From Pantoea sp. A4 (lineage in GTDB: Bacteria; Pseudomonadota; Gammaproteobacteria; Enterobacterales; Enterobacteriaceae): DNA of 64,000 nt. Numbering within the stretch: position 1 is the first letter of the stretch; each line of letters opens with the position of its first letter. The notes below the pieces were generated by a model. That model did not search any database. It had not been told where the DNA came from and worked only from the letters and a program-made list of their open reading frames with translations. This document shows positions 8,669 through 18,966 of the stretch, in pieces. The stretch lies in contig NZ_ALXE01000001.1 in the NCBI RefSeq assembly GCF_000295955.2, forward strand, positions 93,257 to 157,256. Direction: 5' to 3'. The position numbers were made by a program, and so were the translations under genes.

Positions 8669-10702
8669 TTGAATATAACCTCAAATTACTCATCTGTCCT
8701 ATATAGAACTGCTTCCGATCAGGTAGAGAGTGAAGTTTCTCCTGAAGATAATAACCGAATGACTGAGGGTAACTTTCACGGTGAGATTTTACCGCAGCCG
8801 CTGGCGAGGAAAGGTAAGGGTACAGCCGTTCAGGGAGTTCACTCGAAGATTTCATCCGCGAAGAATACCGGTGTTATAAATAAAAAAAACACAGTGTCGG
8901 GTTTGCAAGCAAACAAAAATTCAGGCAGGAGAAATATTAATTCATTAGTGAATCGCCCCCCGGCTCAGAGTACCTCAATCAGTCAGGGGCTTTCTCATGG
9001 AACCGTTGGAGAACATCAGGAGGGGCATCATCATTCAATGGGGAAAATGAACAGGAAAAATATAGATCGTAAGAAAACCAGAGTTAAAAATAAAAGCGAT
9101 GCGGATAATGAAAAGTATGTCAAAGTTAAGGAGGCTAATTATCGTTTCGGCACCTTATCAAAAATAAAAGAATCAAGAAACAAGATGGTTTACAGCGGGT
9201 TAAATCGTGGTTTAATAAATGAAACTAATATCTCCCTTTCGGGTGATGGCGATAGCATTGGTATCATCCCTTCATGTCTCTACTTTCATGATGTCGAAAA
9301 GGCCAGCCTGCAAATGAGCAAAATGAGGAAAATGCAGTTTAACCTTCCGTTTTGCGTCGAACAAAAGGCATGTGCAATATTTGAATATTTTTTCACTCAA
9401 TCTTTATCGATAAACAATGATATGGTGTTGTCTCTTCCTGTCAGACAAGAGTTACCTGATTATGCTCAACAGGTTGAACTTAATAAATTTAGGGGGATGG
9501 GACAGTTTCTTAAGGGTGATACTGGTCGAAATACAACCATCGGTCAAGACAGCATCTACTCTGTGCTAAATCTCGCAGTCCTGACAGAAAATAAAATAAA
9601 AGAAATGAAAATATATCCGGAAAATATCCTTTCGCCAGGATCGTTCAAAGTGATAAAAAACAATCAGCTGGACGGTAAGGATATGTTCTATTTTGCTTAT
9701 TGCATACTAGCAGGTGATGTTTATACTGAAGTTAATGCTGATATTGTTCCTATCAATGAGAATAAGGATGGGGAATTTAGTCTGACTGATAAAAAGACAG
9801 GGTACTCTTTTAAAGCCAAAGATTTAAACTCTCTGGTTGATGGTTTAAAGTTGTTAACTGGCTTAAGCCTTTCAGCAGGGAACCATAGTGAGTTAATAGC
9901 TAATTCGACCTCATTTGCAACGACAACCACAATGTTGTTTATGGAAAAGGAGTTGCTGATTGACGGTGAAGACAGTAACAGAGAAATCATTATCAATAAA
10001 AATATCAATGTTTTCTCTCCGGTGTATTTTCATCCGCATAATAGCCAGGAGTCATTGGTTCTGTATAAAAATACGTTTGCCATCAGAAATAATACTGTAA
10101 TTTATGCATCACAAGATGGCGAAGGGGGGATAATAAACTTTCTACCCGATGGCAACGAGCAATATAAAATTCATCTGGATTCGAACAGCAGTCAGCCTGG
10201 TGATCTGGAAAGTTTATTTATAGCCCGAGATTCTTATTCTTTGCAGGAGATATCATCACGACTAACTGAACATGGCATGCTGCAAGTTATAGATGATAAA
10301 AGCATTACAGGGTATAGCAACAGAACCTTTTTTGAGGTTTTAGCCGGTGAGACGGCATTAGTAGAAGAGGGGTTAAGTGTTGATTATAACAATTACTCAT
10401 TACCCAGGCCGAAATACAACGCCTGTTTTTCTCTGATTAATAATAGACTGGATGCTATCTCAGAAACCGGTGACTTTCACAGTTTGAATATCACAAGGGA
10501 TATTTATAATCCTGGTTATTTCCAAATTTCCTCAGTTAACAGAAATGAGGATGTGGTTTTCTTTCAGCGTATTGGGTTAGATAAAAATAGATATTATCAG
10601 CTTGTTGATATTGATGATGTTTTGTATGGAATGAAAATGATTAAAGTTCCTGATTTGGTTTTGGAAAGCGAAAATGATCAAGATAATGCGAATGTAATAT
10701 AA
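8669..10702 (+). CDS. Unrecognised paralogous family, member C (677 aa)
   Basis: This is a paralogue of unknown function. TTG at 8669 is taken as the start because the N-terminus then lines up with the siblings (MNITSNYSS beside MKISSSFLG and MSLSGVSSG) and AGAGA lies about 7 bp upstream; the next in-frame ATG is at 8759. The motif LPQPLARK is at residues 41-48, as in member B. A long basic linker follows. The body has a CLYFHDVE segment, an SFK module near 325-400, and two C-terminal modules near 465-545 and 582-665. No signal peptide or membrane span is visible. It is the middle gene of the B-C-D operon, 11 bp before D. Confidence 0.83.
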   Translation: MNITSNYSSVLYRTASDQVESEVSPEDNNRMTEGNFHGEILPQPLARKGKGTAVQGVHSKISSAKNTGVINKKNTVSGLQANKNSGRRNINSLVNRPPAQSTSISQGLSHGTVGEHQEGHHHSMGKMNRKNIDRKKTRVKNKSDADNEKYVKVKEANYRFGTLSKIKESRNKMVYSGLNRGLINETNISLSGDGDSIGIIPSCLYFHDVEKASLQMSKMRKMQFNLPFCVEQKACAIFEYFFTQSLSINNDMVLSLPVRQELPDYAQQVELNKFRGMGQFLKGDTGRNTTIGQDSIYSVLNLAVLTENKIKEMKIYPENILSPGSFKVIKNNQLDGKDMFYFAYCILAGDVYTEVNADIVPINENKDGEFSLTDKKTGYSFKAKDLNSLVDGLKLLTGLSLSAGNHSELIANSTSFATTTTMLFMEKELLIDGEDSNREIIINKNINVFSPVYFHPHNSQESLVLYKNTFAIRNNTVIYASQDGEGGIINFLPDGNEQYKIHLDSNSSQPGDLESLFIARDSYSLQEISSRLTEHGMLQVIDDKSITGYSNRTFFEVLAGETALVEEGLSVDYNNYSLPRPKYNACFSLINNRLDAISETGDFHSLNITRDIYNPGYFQISSVNRNEDVVFFQRIGLDKNRYYQLVDIDDVLYGMKMIKVPDLVLESENDQDNANVI

Positions 10703-10713
10703 ATAGGAGTGTT

Positions 10714-12771
10714 ATGAAAATATCGTCATCATTTCTGGGATCCGGTCATTTGTCATTGGGGTTTTATTATTCAGGAGAGAGGTTAAATGAAAAAAACGTG
10801 GGTGAAGTTAAAGTTAATAAATTAGAGCGTGATTTTCCGCGAACATTCCATGCACACAGAGCCGAAGAGAATCTGAAAAATTATGACGCATGGCCATTTC
10901 CAGGGGCAGAGGCTAAAAAAGCCAGTAAAACCGTAGCAAGCGCTGCGAAAGTTAAAGCTCCAGTCGCCCAAAAACCGCTCAGTCGTCTACCTGAGCGTAG
11001 CATTTCGCGCCTACGTTTGCTGCAGCGTAGTCGTGCGAATCAAAAGAGCGTTGCCGTGGCGGGCCATGAGTCAGTAAACAGCAGTCCTGCTAAAAACAAT
11101 GATAATAAAGAGGCTCTGATGTCAGGGCGTTCATTTAGCCGTGACTCGGGTAACAGCAAACGTTTTTTACCGGATAGCCGAGTCACAACCACTGCCCAAC
11201 CAAAATTAAATAGCGATATTATTACGCCTGTTAGTCAAAACAGCAGCTTGCCAGAATGGTTGGAATTCAACAACTCTTCATCTCAGCTACCAGAGTTAGA
11301 TGGGAGGTTGACCAAAGAAAATCACCCTGTTACGTTTGCAGAACCGAGTTGTCTACGGTTTCACAATGTAGAAACTTTGCAGTTGCAGATGAAAAAAATG
11401 AAATTTCATTCACCTGCTATCCGTATTTGTGTTCCTGCTAATACAGTTCCCCTTTTTGAGTATTTATTCACTTACCCTTTGACTGACCTTGGGGGGAAGA
11501 ACACCAATATCATGGCAAGCATGGTGGTAAATGAAATATTCCCACTGGAATTTAAACGGGCTTCATTTAATAAGTTTCGTGGGTTAAATCAGATGATTAA
11601 TAAAACATCGATGAATGTTGAGGCACTAGGTAGTGACAGAATATGTTCATTAATCTCATTAGAGGTTCTACCCACCAGGAAACTTATTGATGAAAATATC
11701 CCCGGAAATGAGATTCTGGCACAAAACAGTTTTAAAATTATAAGGGTAAAGGAGTTAGATAATACGGACAGGTTATTCATCGCATTTTTTCGCTATCAGT
11801 CAATCGGTGATAATGCCATCAATGCTGGATTTCATGAAATAAAAAAACAGTGGAATCAGTTTATAATCAATGATAGTGAATCTGGGTTCAATTTTTTATC
11901 TGCCGACATTGAAGAATTCATTATCGGGCTGGAGCGTTTGACGGGACTATCGTTTCGCCCTGATGCGAATACGCTTCCGCGACTAGAAACGAGTCTGTCT
12001 TATTCGCAACAAGAGAGATCTGTTTTTACTGATGCAAGGCATATCTTCATTCGCGAAGAGGCGGCCAAACGTTCCCGTCCGCCCTATGGACAAATTAAGA
12101 TTGATAATTCGCTGAGCTTCTTATCTCCTGTGAAAATTGAAGCGGGTCCATGTGATAGCGCCCCTGTTCTGTATCGCAACTGCTATTTACTGGATGGTGA
12201 CTGTTTGCGCTATGTTGATGACAGTGGCCGACCCGGCAGACTGGAATTTTTGCCGGTTGGAACCTCAGCAGATCGACAGCTGGTTTCACCTCCTTTTCCT
12301 GAGCAATCATTCCTTTTCCAGTTGGGAGCCACGGCAGGTAAAAATTACCTGCTACCAGAGGTCATTGAACTTCTGAATGCTAAAAATATAACGCCGTTTG
12401 ACTTGAATGGAAAATCGCCGCGTATTTTATATTCCCCAGGATTCTATATTGAAAGTAGCGAATCTAAACATGTTGATAATGATACTGAAACGGTCAGCCT
12501 TACGGGGCGAGAACATGTCAGTGTATGGTGCGGTTCCTGTTTTTCATTCCGGGATGGGGAATTACAGTTTAGCGACCACCGTGCCCGTGATGGCACATTA
12601 AAATTCGTAGCCGCTAAAGATAAATTACAGGTTGCTTCGCAGAATAGTATCGAGGCTTTACGCTTCGCGCGGGATTTTGGTTTGAAGAGCAATAGCACTT
12701 ATAGTCTGAATGAAATTCAGGATAGGCTGTATGCGCGAGGGATGGTACAGGTTCCGCATGAGATTGTATGA
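10714..12771 (+). CDS. Unrecognised paralogous family, member D (685 aa)
   Basis: Function is unknown. A strong AGGAG lies 4 bp before ATG 10714. The N-terminus MKISSSFLGSG is followed by FPRT at 41-44, WPFPGA at 60-65, ERSISR at 94-99 and KEALMS, so its leader resembles members A and E more than its operon neighbours. In the body, however, it shares CLRFHNVE, FEYLFT and NKFRGL with member C. The NSFK module is near 337-414 and the two C-terminal modules are near 486-563 and 605-682. This mixed similarity could reflect recombination between family members. It is the last gene of the operon and ends at a hairpin shared with the convergent pta. Confidence 0.85.
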   Translation: MKISSSFLGSGHLSLGFYYSGERLNEKNVGEVKVNKLERDFPRTFHAHRAEENLKNYDAWPFPGAEAKKASKTVASAAKVKAPVAQKPLSRLPERSISRLRLLQRSRANQKSVAVAGHESVNSSPAKNNDNKEALMSGRSFSRDSGNSKRFLPDSRVTTTAQPKLNSDIITPVSQNSSLPEWLEFNNSSSQLPELDGRLTKENHPVTFAEPSCLRFHNVETLQLQMKKMKFHSPAIRICVPANTVPLFEYLFTYPLTDLGGKNTNIMASMVVNEIFPLEFKRASFNKFRGLNQMINKTSMNVEALGSDRICSLISLEVLPTRKLIDENIPGNEILAQNSFKIIRVKELDNTDRLFIAFFRYQSIGDNAINAGFHEIKKQWNQFIINDSESGFNFLSADIEEFIIGLERLTGLSFRPDANTLPRLETSLSYSQQERSVFTDARHIFIREEAAKRSRPPYGQIKIDNSLSFLSPVKIEAGPCDSAPVLYRNCYLLDGDCLRYVDDSGRPGRLEFLPVGTSADRQLVSPPFPEQSFLFQLGATAGKNYLLPEVIELLNAKNITPFDLNGKSPRILYSPGFYIESSESKHVDNDTETVSLTGREHVSVWCGSCFSFRDGELQFSDHRARDGTLKFVAAKDKLQVASQNSIEALRFARDFGLKSNSTYSLNEIQDRLYARGMVQVPHEIV

Positions 12772-12775
12772 AGAA

Positions 12776-12805
12776 ACCGGGATAATTCAACTGAGTTATC
12801 CCGGT
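12776..12805. terminator. Terminator between member D and pta
   Basis: ACCGGGATAA (12776-12785) pairs perfectly with TTATCCCGGT (12796-12805). On the minus strand it is followed by TTTCTTC, which suits pta termination. It probably also serves member D, whose stop is 5 bp away. Confidence 0.65.
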
Positions 12806-12812
12806 CAATGAG

Positions 12813-14966
12813 TTACACGCCAGCATCCTCAGCCTGTTGCGACTGAATGGCTGTTAACGCGATGGTATAGACAATGTCATCGACGAGTGCGCCGCGTGAC
12901 AGATCGTTCACCGGTTTACGCATCCCCTGAAGCATCGGGCCGATTGAGATAAGATCGGCTGAACGCTGTACTGCTTTGTAGGTGGTATTACCGGTATTCA
13001 AATCAGGGAAGATGAATACCGTGGCGCGTCCAGCAACCTGCGAATTTGGCGCTTTAGATTTTGCCACATCTTCCATGATCGCCGCGTCATATTGCAGTGG
13101 GCCATCAATAACGAGGTCAGGGCGTTTTTCCTGCGCGATACGCGTAGCTTCACGCACTTTTTCCACGTCACTGCCTGCGCCGGAGTTACCCGTTGAGTAG
13201 GAGATCATCGCAACCCGTGGATCAATCCCGAATGCTTTCGCTGAATCAGCCGACTGAATGGCGATTTCGGCCAGTTGCTCAGGATTAGGATCGGGGTTAA
13301 TGGCGCAGTCACCATAGACCAGCACCTGCTCTGGCAGCAGCATGAAGAACACCGAAGACACCAGGGAGCTATTTGGCGCGGTCTTGATGAGCTGTAGCGG
13401 AGGACGAATGGTATTCGCGGTGGTATGAACCGCACCTGATACCAGACCATCCACTTCATTCCGTTCCAGCATCATGGTGCCGAGCATTACGTTGTCTTCC
13501 AACTGCTCCTCAGCCACCACTTCAGTCATGCCTTTGCTCTTGCGCAGCTCAACCAGACGCGCGACATAGTGCTGACGTACCTCTTCTGGGTTAACAATTT
13601 CGATGCCTTTGCCCAGTTCCACACCCTGCGCCGCAGCGACGCGCTGTATCTCTTCTGGATTACCCAGCAGGACGCAGGTCGCGATACCACGCTCAGCGCA
13701 GATCGAGGCAGCTTTGACCGTACGCGGCTCGTTGCCCTCTGGCAAAACGATACGCTTACCGGCCTTACGTGCCAGCTCTGTAAGCTGATATCGGAACGCG
13801 GGTGGTGAGAGGCGACGGCTACGCTCTGAAGTGGCGGTCAGCGACTCAATCCATTCAGGACTAATAAAGCCGGCAACGTATTCCTGCACTTTCTCAATAC
13901 GCTGTGTGTCGTCTGGCGGCACTTCAAGATTGAAACTCTGCAGGCTGAGGGAGGTCTGCCAGGTATTGGTATCGACCACAAATACCGGTAAACCAGTCTG
14001 GAAGGCACGCTCACACAAACGCGCAATATTGTCGTCAATGTCATAACCACCCGTCAGGAGAATGGCACCGATCTCAATGCCGTTCATGGCGGCGAGGCAT
14101 GCGGCAACAATAACGTCAGGACGGTCAGCCGAGGTGACCAGCAGTGAGCCTGGGCGGAACAGTTGCAACATATGCGGAATGCTGCGCGCGCAGAAAGTCA
14201 CAGACTTGATACGGCGCGTATGAATCTCACCTTCGTTCACGATGCGTGCTTTCAGATGGTTGGCCATGTCGATCGCACGGGTGGCGATCAGATCAAAACT
14301 CCATGGCACACAGCCGAGCACCGGCAGCGGACTGTTAGCGAACAGCTGCTTAGGATCGATATTGGCCACGCTGGCCTTGTTTGATTCGTCGAAGATCTCC
14401 GACAGATCCGGACGTGTACGCCCCTGATCGTCTACGGGGGCATTCAACTTATTGATGATCACACCCGTGATGTTTTTATTCTTACGTCCGCCAAAACCAC
14501 TTTGTGTCAGCTCAATACGCTCTTTCAACTGCGCGGGAGAATCGTTGCCCAGTGCGGTGACAAACACGATCTCTGCGTTGAGGGTTTTAGCGATTTCATA
14601 GTTCAGCGCGTTGGCAAACTGATGTTTGCGGGTAGGTACCAGGCCTTCAACCAACACGACTTCTGCATCTTTAGCATTTTCGTGATAGTTAGCAATGATC
14701 TCTTCCATCAAGACATCTTGCTGATTTGCACCCAGCAGGGACTCGACGCGCGAGATGCGGATCGGTTCGGCGGCTGGGATAGCGGAATTTTTTCGGATGA
14801 TGCTGGTGGTCTGGTCCAGGCTGTCGTCGCCACTGCGTGGCTGTGCAACGGGTTTAAACACGCTGAGGCGCACGCCTTTGCGCTCCATCGCGCGAATTAC
14901 ACCAAGACTTACGCTGGTCAGGCCGACGCTGGTTCCGGTCGGAATGAGCATAATTGTACGTGACAC
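12813..14966 (-). CDS. pta: Phosphate acetyltransferase Pta
   Basis: Pta converts acetyl-CoA and phosphate to acetyl phosphate and CoA, the first step of the Pta-AckA acetate pathway. The 717-residue chain is the long enterobacterial form: an N-terminal P-loop-like domain ([19 protein letters not shown]), a central DRTGG-type regulatory domain and the C-terminal catalytic PTA/PTB domain from about residue 390. It lies 68 bp downstream of ackA on the same strand, as in E. coli. Acetyl phosphate made here can also phosphorylate response regulators and acetylate lysines. Confidence 0.97.
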   Translation of the reverse strand: MSRTIMLIPTGTSVGLTSVSLGVIRAMERKGVRLSVFKPVAQPRSGDDSLDQTTSIIRKNSAIPAAEPIRISRVESLLGANQQDVLMEEIIANYHENAKDAEVVLVEGLVPTRKHQFANALNYEIAKTLNAEIVFVTALGNDSPAQLKERIELTQSGFGGRKNKNITGVIINKLNAPVDDQGRTRPDLSEIFDESNKASVANIDPKQLFANSPLPVLGCVPWSFDLIATRAIDMANHLKARIVNEGEIHTRRIKSVTFCARSIPHMLQLFRPGSLLVTSADRPDVIVAACLAAMNGIEIGAILLTGGYDIDDNIARLCERAFQTGLPVFVVDTNTWQTSLSLQSFNLEVPPDDTQRIEKVQEYVAGFISPEWIESLTATSERSRRLSPPAFRYQLTELARKAGKRIVLPEGNEPRTVKAASICAERGIATCVLLGNPEEIQRVAAAQGVELGKGIEIVNPEEVRQHYVARLVELRKSKGMTEVVAEEQLEDNVMLGTMMLERNEVDGLVSGAVHTTANTIRPPLQLIKTAPNSSLVSSVFFMLLPEQVLVYGDCAINPDPNPEQLAEIAIQSADSAKAFGIDPRVAMISYSTGNSGAGSDVEKVREATRIAQEKRPDLVIDGPLQYDAAIMEDVAKSKAPNSQVAGRATVFIFPDLNTGNTTYKAVQRSADLISIGPMLQGMRKPVNDLSRGALVDDIVYTIALTAIQSQQAEDAGV

Positions 14967-15003
14967 GGTTAACCTCTCCGGTTTTACAGGGTGTCAAAAC
15001 AAC

Positions 15004-15026
15004 ACCGTCAGCCAGATGCTGACGGT
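15004..15026 (-). other. Intercistronic hairpin between ackA and pta
   Basis: ACCGTCAGC (15004-15012) pairs perfectly with GCTGACGGT (15018-15026) around a 5-nt loop in the 68-bp ackA-pta gap. It has no U-tract, so it more likely tunes mRNA stability or read-through than ends transcription. Confidence 0.5.
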
Positions 15027-15034
15027 ATAGATAA

Positions 15035-16237
15035 TCAGGCGGTCAGGCGCGCGGCATCCTGTGCGATCACCAGCTCTTCATTGGTAGGGATCACTACCGC
15101 TGGACGCGTGCCGTCTGTATTGATAAACCCGGCTTTGCCAAAGCGCGCCGCCAGGTTACGGTCATGATCCACCTCAAAGCCCAGCAGCGCCAGTTTTTTC
15201 AACGCCAGTTCACGTACCAGTGCGGCGTTTTCGCCGATGCCACCGGTAAAGATCACGGCATCAAGACGACCATCCATCAGTGCTGCATAGCTGCCAATGT
15301 ACTTCGCGAGGCGATGACAGAAGACGTCCATTGCGCGTTTGGCATCTTCTTTCACGTTGTAGTTATCTTCGGCATAGCGGCAATCGCTGGTGACTTCGGT
15401 CAGGCCGAGCAGGCCGGACTCTTTGGTCAGCAGCTTATTGATAGCATCAACGGTCATGCCGAGCGTATCGTGCAGGAAGAAGATGATGGCCGGATCGATA
15501 TCACCACTGCGGGTGCCCATGACCAAACCTTCCAGCGGCGTCAGGCCCATTGAGGTGTCGACACAGATACCGTTACGGATTGCGGCAACGGATGCACCGT
15601 TACCAAGATGGCAGGTGATGATATTCAGCGTGTCTACCGGCTTGTTCAGGAACTCAGCGGCTTGCTGAGTGACGTAGTAGTGGCTGGTGCCGTGTGCGCC
15701 ATAGCGACGAATGCTGTGATCTTTATACAGTGAGTAGGGCAGGGCATAGAGATAAGACTCTTCCGGCATTGTCTGATGGAAAGCCGTATCGAAAACCGCG
15801 ACATTTTTGTCGGCGAGCTGTGGGAAATTTTTCAGCGCTTCGTCTATACCGATGAGATGGGCAGGATTGTGCAACGGGGCGAAAGAGGAGGCATCTTTAA
15901 TGCCCTGGATCACTTCAGGGGTGATCAGCACGGATTCCGTGTATTTTTCGCCACCGTGTACGATGCGATGACCAATCGCAGCGATTTGTGCGGAAAGGTC
16001 TGGCTTTTGTGCCAGAATAGTTTTAACAATGAAGTGCAGTGCTTCACTGTGCGCAGCGCCAGCACCTAGCGGTGCTTCCTGCTTCTGGCCTTCCAGCTTC
16101 CATTTAATACGGGCTTCCGGGAGATGGAAGCACTCTGCCAGACCAGACAGATACTCGTCGCCACTCGCAGGATTGAGGATGGCAAACTTGAGTGATGAAC
16201 TACCGCAGTTCAGAACCAGTACTAACTTACTCGACAT
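15035..16237 (-). CDS. ackA: Acetate kinase AckA
   Basis: AckA interconverts acetyl phosphate plus ADP and acetate plus ATP in the cytoplasm. The 400-residue protein has the kinase signature NCGSSSLK at residues 10-17 and GHRIVHGG with Arg91. VFDTAFHQT holds Asp149 and GAHGTSH holds His181, both expected in the active site, and FTGGIGENA lies near the C-terminus. It aligns end to end with E. coli AckA. ackA is upstream of pta on the minus strand and diverges from yfbV across about 330 bp. Confidence 0.97.
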   Translation of the reverse strand: MSSKLVLVLNCGSSSLKFAILNPASGDEYLSGLAECFHLPEARIKWKLEGQKQEAPLGAGAAHSEALHFIVKTILAQKPDLSAQIAAIGHRIVHGGEKYTESVLITPEVIQGIKDASSFAPLHNPAHLIGIDEALKNFPQLADKNVAVFDTAFHQTMPEESYLYALPYSLYKDHSIRRYGAHGTSHYYVTQQAAEFLNKPVDTLNIITCHLGNGASVAAIRNGICVDTSMGLTPLEGLVMGTRSGDIDPAIIFFLHDTLGMTVDAINKLLTKESGLLGLTEVTSDCRYAEDNYNVKEDAKRAMDVFCHRLAKYIGSYAALMDGRLDAVIFTGGIGENAALVRELALKKLALLGFEVDHDRNLAARFGKAGFINTDGTRPAVVIPTNEELVIAQDAARLTA

Positions 16238-16570
16238 GGAAGTACCTATTGATTAAGTGTGGCGAAAATTGGCGCAATCAGCCTAGCAGGGTAGAGCATG
16301 TGCGCAGTTAAAATAATGACGGACATCATGCGCCAGCGATTTTGCGGCGACAATGCAAAAAAATTTATAAATTTTACGTGAAATTTTGATTTGTGTTCTT
16401 GAGTACCCGCCTTCACGGTTTTTCTGGCAACTTTTGCCGAGTGATTGTTAAAAAACTGCGACAGAATAGCGGGTGTTGCTGTTAAAAAGCAAAAATAATT
16501 GAAAGATGTCACGTAAAGTTGTGTAGCTGTAAAAACAGTTTATTTATTGTGGTTTTAGTTGAGGTATGTA
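16238..16570. other. Divergent ackA-yfbV intergenic region
   Basis: This AT-rich stretch of about 330 bp has no credible gene. It must hold the ackA-pta promoter (leftward) and the yfbV promoter (rightward). I could not identify -35/-10 pairs or an FNR/ArcA site with confidence. TTGAGG at 16559-16564 supplies the yfbV ribosome-binding site. Confidence 0.5.
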
Positions 16571-17023
16571 ATGGCGAATGACTCCCGCACACACGGTTGG
16601 TTTCAAATTTTCCAGCGTGGACAACACTATATGAAGACCTGGCCGAACGATAAGCGCCTGGCTCCGGTGTTTCCCGAAAACCGGGTTATCACCGCTACGC
16701 GTTTTGCCGTTCGCTTCATGCCGCCGTTGGCGGTATTTGCCATGGCGTGGCAAATAGCTCTGGGTGGACAGCTTGGCCCGGCAGTAGCAACGGCGCTGTT
16801 TGCCTGTACTCTCCCGATGCAGGGACTCTGGTGGTTGGGTAAGCGCTCGGTAACACCATTGCCGCCAACACTGCTGAGTTGGTTCCATGAAGTGCGCGCT
16901 AAACTCGAACAGGCGGGACAGGCTATTGCCCCCGTGGAAGGAAAACCGACCTATCAGGCGCTGGCCGATGTTTTGAAGCGAGCCTTTAAGCAGCTCGATC
17001 GTACTTTCCTCGACGACCTCTGA
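16571..17023 (+). CDS. yfbV: UPF0208 inner-membrane protein YfbV
   Basis: This is a small membrane protein of 150 residues that aligns with E. coli YfbV, including the shared segment from FMPP through the second hydrophobic stretch. Two membrane spans lie at about residues 45-65 and 70-90, followed by a cytoplasmic C-terminal domain. The molecular function is unsettled; E. coli YfbV has been implicated in organising the Ter chromosome region. The ATG at 16571 has GAGG 6 bp upstream and gives the family length, so the in-frame TTG at 16559 is rejected. Confidence 0.9.
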   Translation: MANDSRTHGWFQIFQRGQHYMKTWPNDKRLAPVFPENRVITATRFAVRFMPPLAVFAMAWQIALGGQLGPAVATALFACTLPMQGLWWLGKRSVTPLPPTLLSWFHEVRAKLEQAGQAIAPVEGKPTYQALADVLKRAFKQLDRTFLDDL

Positions 17024-17036
17024 AAGCCAGTCACCA

Positions 17037-17079
17037 TTCCCAGGCCTATGCTCCGCGTTTAGTGGGCCCGGCCTGGGAA
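17037..17079. terminator. Shared hairpin between convergent yfbV and yfbR
   Basis: TTCCCAGGCC (17037-17046) and GGCCTGGGAA (17070-17079) form a perfect 10-bp stem with a 23-nt loop between the two convergent stops. It lacks a clear U-tract and may be a bidirectional terminator or a 3'-end stabiliser. Confidence 0.5.
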
Positions 17080-17082
17080 CGA

Positions 17083-17682
17083 TTAGAGTGGGGTATCTTG
17101 CGAAATCTCATCCAGAGAGAGGCTAAAGCTTGGGATGAACACCTCCATAAAGTAGTCCATCTCAGGGGAGCGCCGCTCTTGCAGTGTTTTTTCCAACCGC
17201 GCTTTTGCCGTCAAAAATTCATTATTTCCCGCTGACAGCTCTTCAAGGCATTTCACATAAGCACAAAGAGCATCAGCCTGTTTGACTACGGCGTGCTCAT
17301 CCCGACTGGCTTGATGTTCATCCAGTAATGGACTCCAGATATCCTGTAGCTCCTCGGGTAACATCTGAATGAGCTTCTTTTGGGCGATTTTTTCAATCTT
17401 TTTGTATTCGTGGGCGATTTGCGCGTTGTAATACTTCACCGGTGTGGGTAAATCACCGGTCAGCACTTCGCTGGCATCGTGATAGAGCGCCAACATTCCG
17501 ATGCGATCGGCATTGACGTTGCCGGAGAATTTTTTGTTTTTAATGACCGCCAGCGCATGGGCCACCATCGCGACCTGTAAGCTATGTTCTGAGACGTTTT
17601 CTGTGCGTACGTTACGCATTAGCGGCCAGCGGTTGATCAGTTTTAAGCGGGAGAGATTGGCAAAAAAGTGGCTTTGAATCAT
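17083..17682 (-). CDS. yfbR: 5'-deoxynucleotidase YfbR
   Basis: YfbR is an HD-domain phosphatase that removes phosphate from deoxynucleoside 5'-monophosphates and acts in the dUMP/thymidine salvage balance. The 199-residue protein has the metal-binding histidine in [11 protein letters not shown] (around residue 33) and the HD pair in [11 protein letters not shown]. It matches E. coli YfbR in length. It lies 66 bp downstream of alaA on the same strand and converges with yfbV. Confidence 0.93.
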   Translation of the reverse strand: MIQSHFFANLSRLKLINRWPLMRNVRTENVSEHSLQVAMVAHALAVIKNKKFSGNVNADRIGMLALYHDASEVLTGDLPTPVKYYNAQIAHEYKKIEKIAQKKLIQMLPEELQDIWSPLLDEHQASRDEHAVVKQADALCAYVKCLEELSAGNNEFLTAKARLEKTLQERRSPEMDYFMEVFIPSFSLSLDEISQDTPL

Positions 17683-17748
17683 GCGTTATCCTGTGCGTAG
17701 TTGGGGAGGATCGACCTCCCCATAAACATGGCGAACTGGCGCAGGTGA

Positions 17749-18966
17749 CTACTGGCGATAACCTTCCAGGAAACGGCCAAATTTGCTGATCGCCATTTCC
17801 AGATCGTCAACACGTGGCAGCGTTACAATGCGCACATGATCTGGCCACGGCCAGTTAAATGCCGTGCCCTGTACCAGCAAGACCTTTTCCTGCAACAGGA
17901 AGTCTAGCACCATCTTCTGGTCATCCATCAGATTGAATTTCTTCGCATCAATGCGTGGGAACATATACAACGCACCCTGCGGTTTGACGCAACTGACGCC
18001 AGGAATTTCATTGATCAGTTCCCAGGCGCGCTGACGTTGCTCATACAGACGACCGCCAGGCACAATGAATTCACTGATGCTTTGATAGCCGCCAAGCGCG
18101 GTCTGAATGGCATGTTGCGCAGGAACATTGGCGCACAGGCGCATTGAAGCCAGCATTTCTAAGCCTTCAATGTAACCTTTAGCATGTTTTTTCGGTCCGT
18201 TGAGTACCATCCAGCCTTGACGGAAACCGGCAACGCGATAAGTCTTTGACAGGCCATTAAAGGTGACGGTGAGCAGATCCGGTGCCAGTGCGGCAATGGA
18301 GTGGTGCTGTGCTTCGTCATACAGGATTTTGTCGTAGATCTCATCGGCGAAGATAATCAGGTTGTGCTGGCGGGCGATCTCAACGATCTCCAGCAGCAGC
18401 TCTTTGCTGTATACCGCACCCGTTGGGTTATTCGGGTTGATAATCACAATACCACGGGTACGTGGGGTGATTTTGCTGCGGATATCGTCAAGATCCGGGA
18501 ACCAGCCAGCGGATTCATCGCACAGATAGTGCACGGCTTTTCCGCTGGAGAGCGACACGGCCGCCGTCCACAGAGGATAATCCGGTGCTGGCACCAGCAT
18601 CTCATCACCGCTGTTGAGCAAGGCTTGCATCGCCTGCACAATCAACTCTGAAACACCGTTGCCGATATAGATGTCTTCTACCGTCATGTCGCGCATTTCA
18701 CGCGCCTGGTAGTGCTGCATGATCGCTTTACGTGCGGAATAGAGGCCTTTTGAATCGCAATATCCCTGTGCACTTGGCAGGTTACGGATGACATCGACCA
18801 GAATTTCATCGGGCGCTTCAAAACCAAATGGCGCAGGGTTGCCAATATTGAGTTTGAGAACTTTATTGCCTTCTTCTTCCAGACGTTTTGCTTCTTTTAA
18901 TACCGGACCACGAATATCGTAGCAGACGTTTTCCAGCTTACCTGATTTATCTATTTGAAAATTCAT
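17749..18966 (-). CDS. alaA: Glutamate-pyruvate aminotransferase AlaA
   Basis: AlaA is a PLP-dependent class I aminotransferase that makes alanine from pyruvate and glutamate. The 405-residue chain equals E. coli AlaA (YfbQ) in length. The PLP-binding lysine is in GLSKTYRVAGFRQGW (about residue 240), preceded by NPNNPTGAVY and the FADEIYDKILY strand that carries the PLP-ring aspartate. It is transcribed away from lrhA, with yfbR downstream. Confidence 0.95.
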   Translation of the reverse strand: MNFQIDKSGKLENVCYDIRGPVLKEAKRLEEEGNKVLKLNIGNPAPFGFEAPDEILVDVIRNLPSAQGYCDSKGLYSARKAIMQHYQAREMRDMTVEDIYIGNGVSELIVQAMQALLNSGDEMLVPAPDYPLWTAAVSLSSGKAVHYLCDESAGWFPDLDDIRSKITPRTRGIVIINPNNPTGAVYSKELLLEIVEIARQHNLIIFADEIYDKILYDEAQHHSIAALAPDLLTVTFNGLSKTYRVAGFRQGWMVLNGPKKHAKGYIEGLEMLASMRLCANVPAQHAIQTALGGYQSISEFIVPGGRLYEQRQRAWELINEIPGVSCVKPQGALYMFPRIDAKKFNLMDDQKMVLDFLLQEKVLLVQGTAFNWPWPDHVRIVTLPRVDDLEMAISKFGRFLEGYRQ

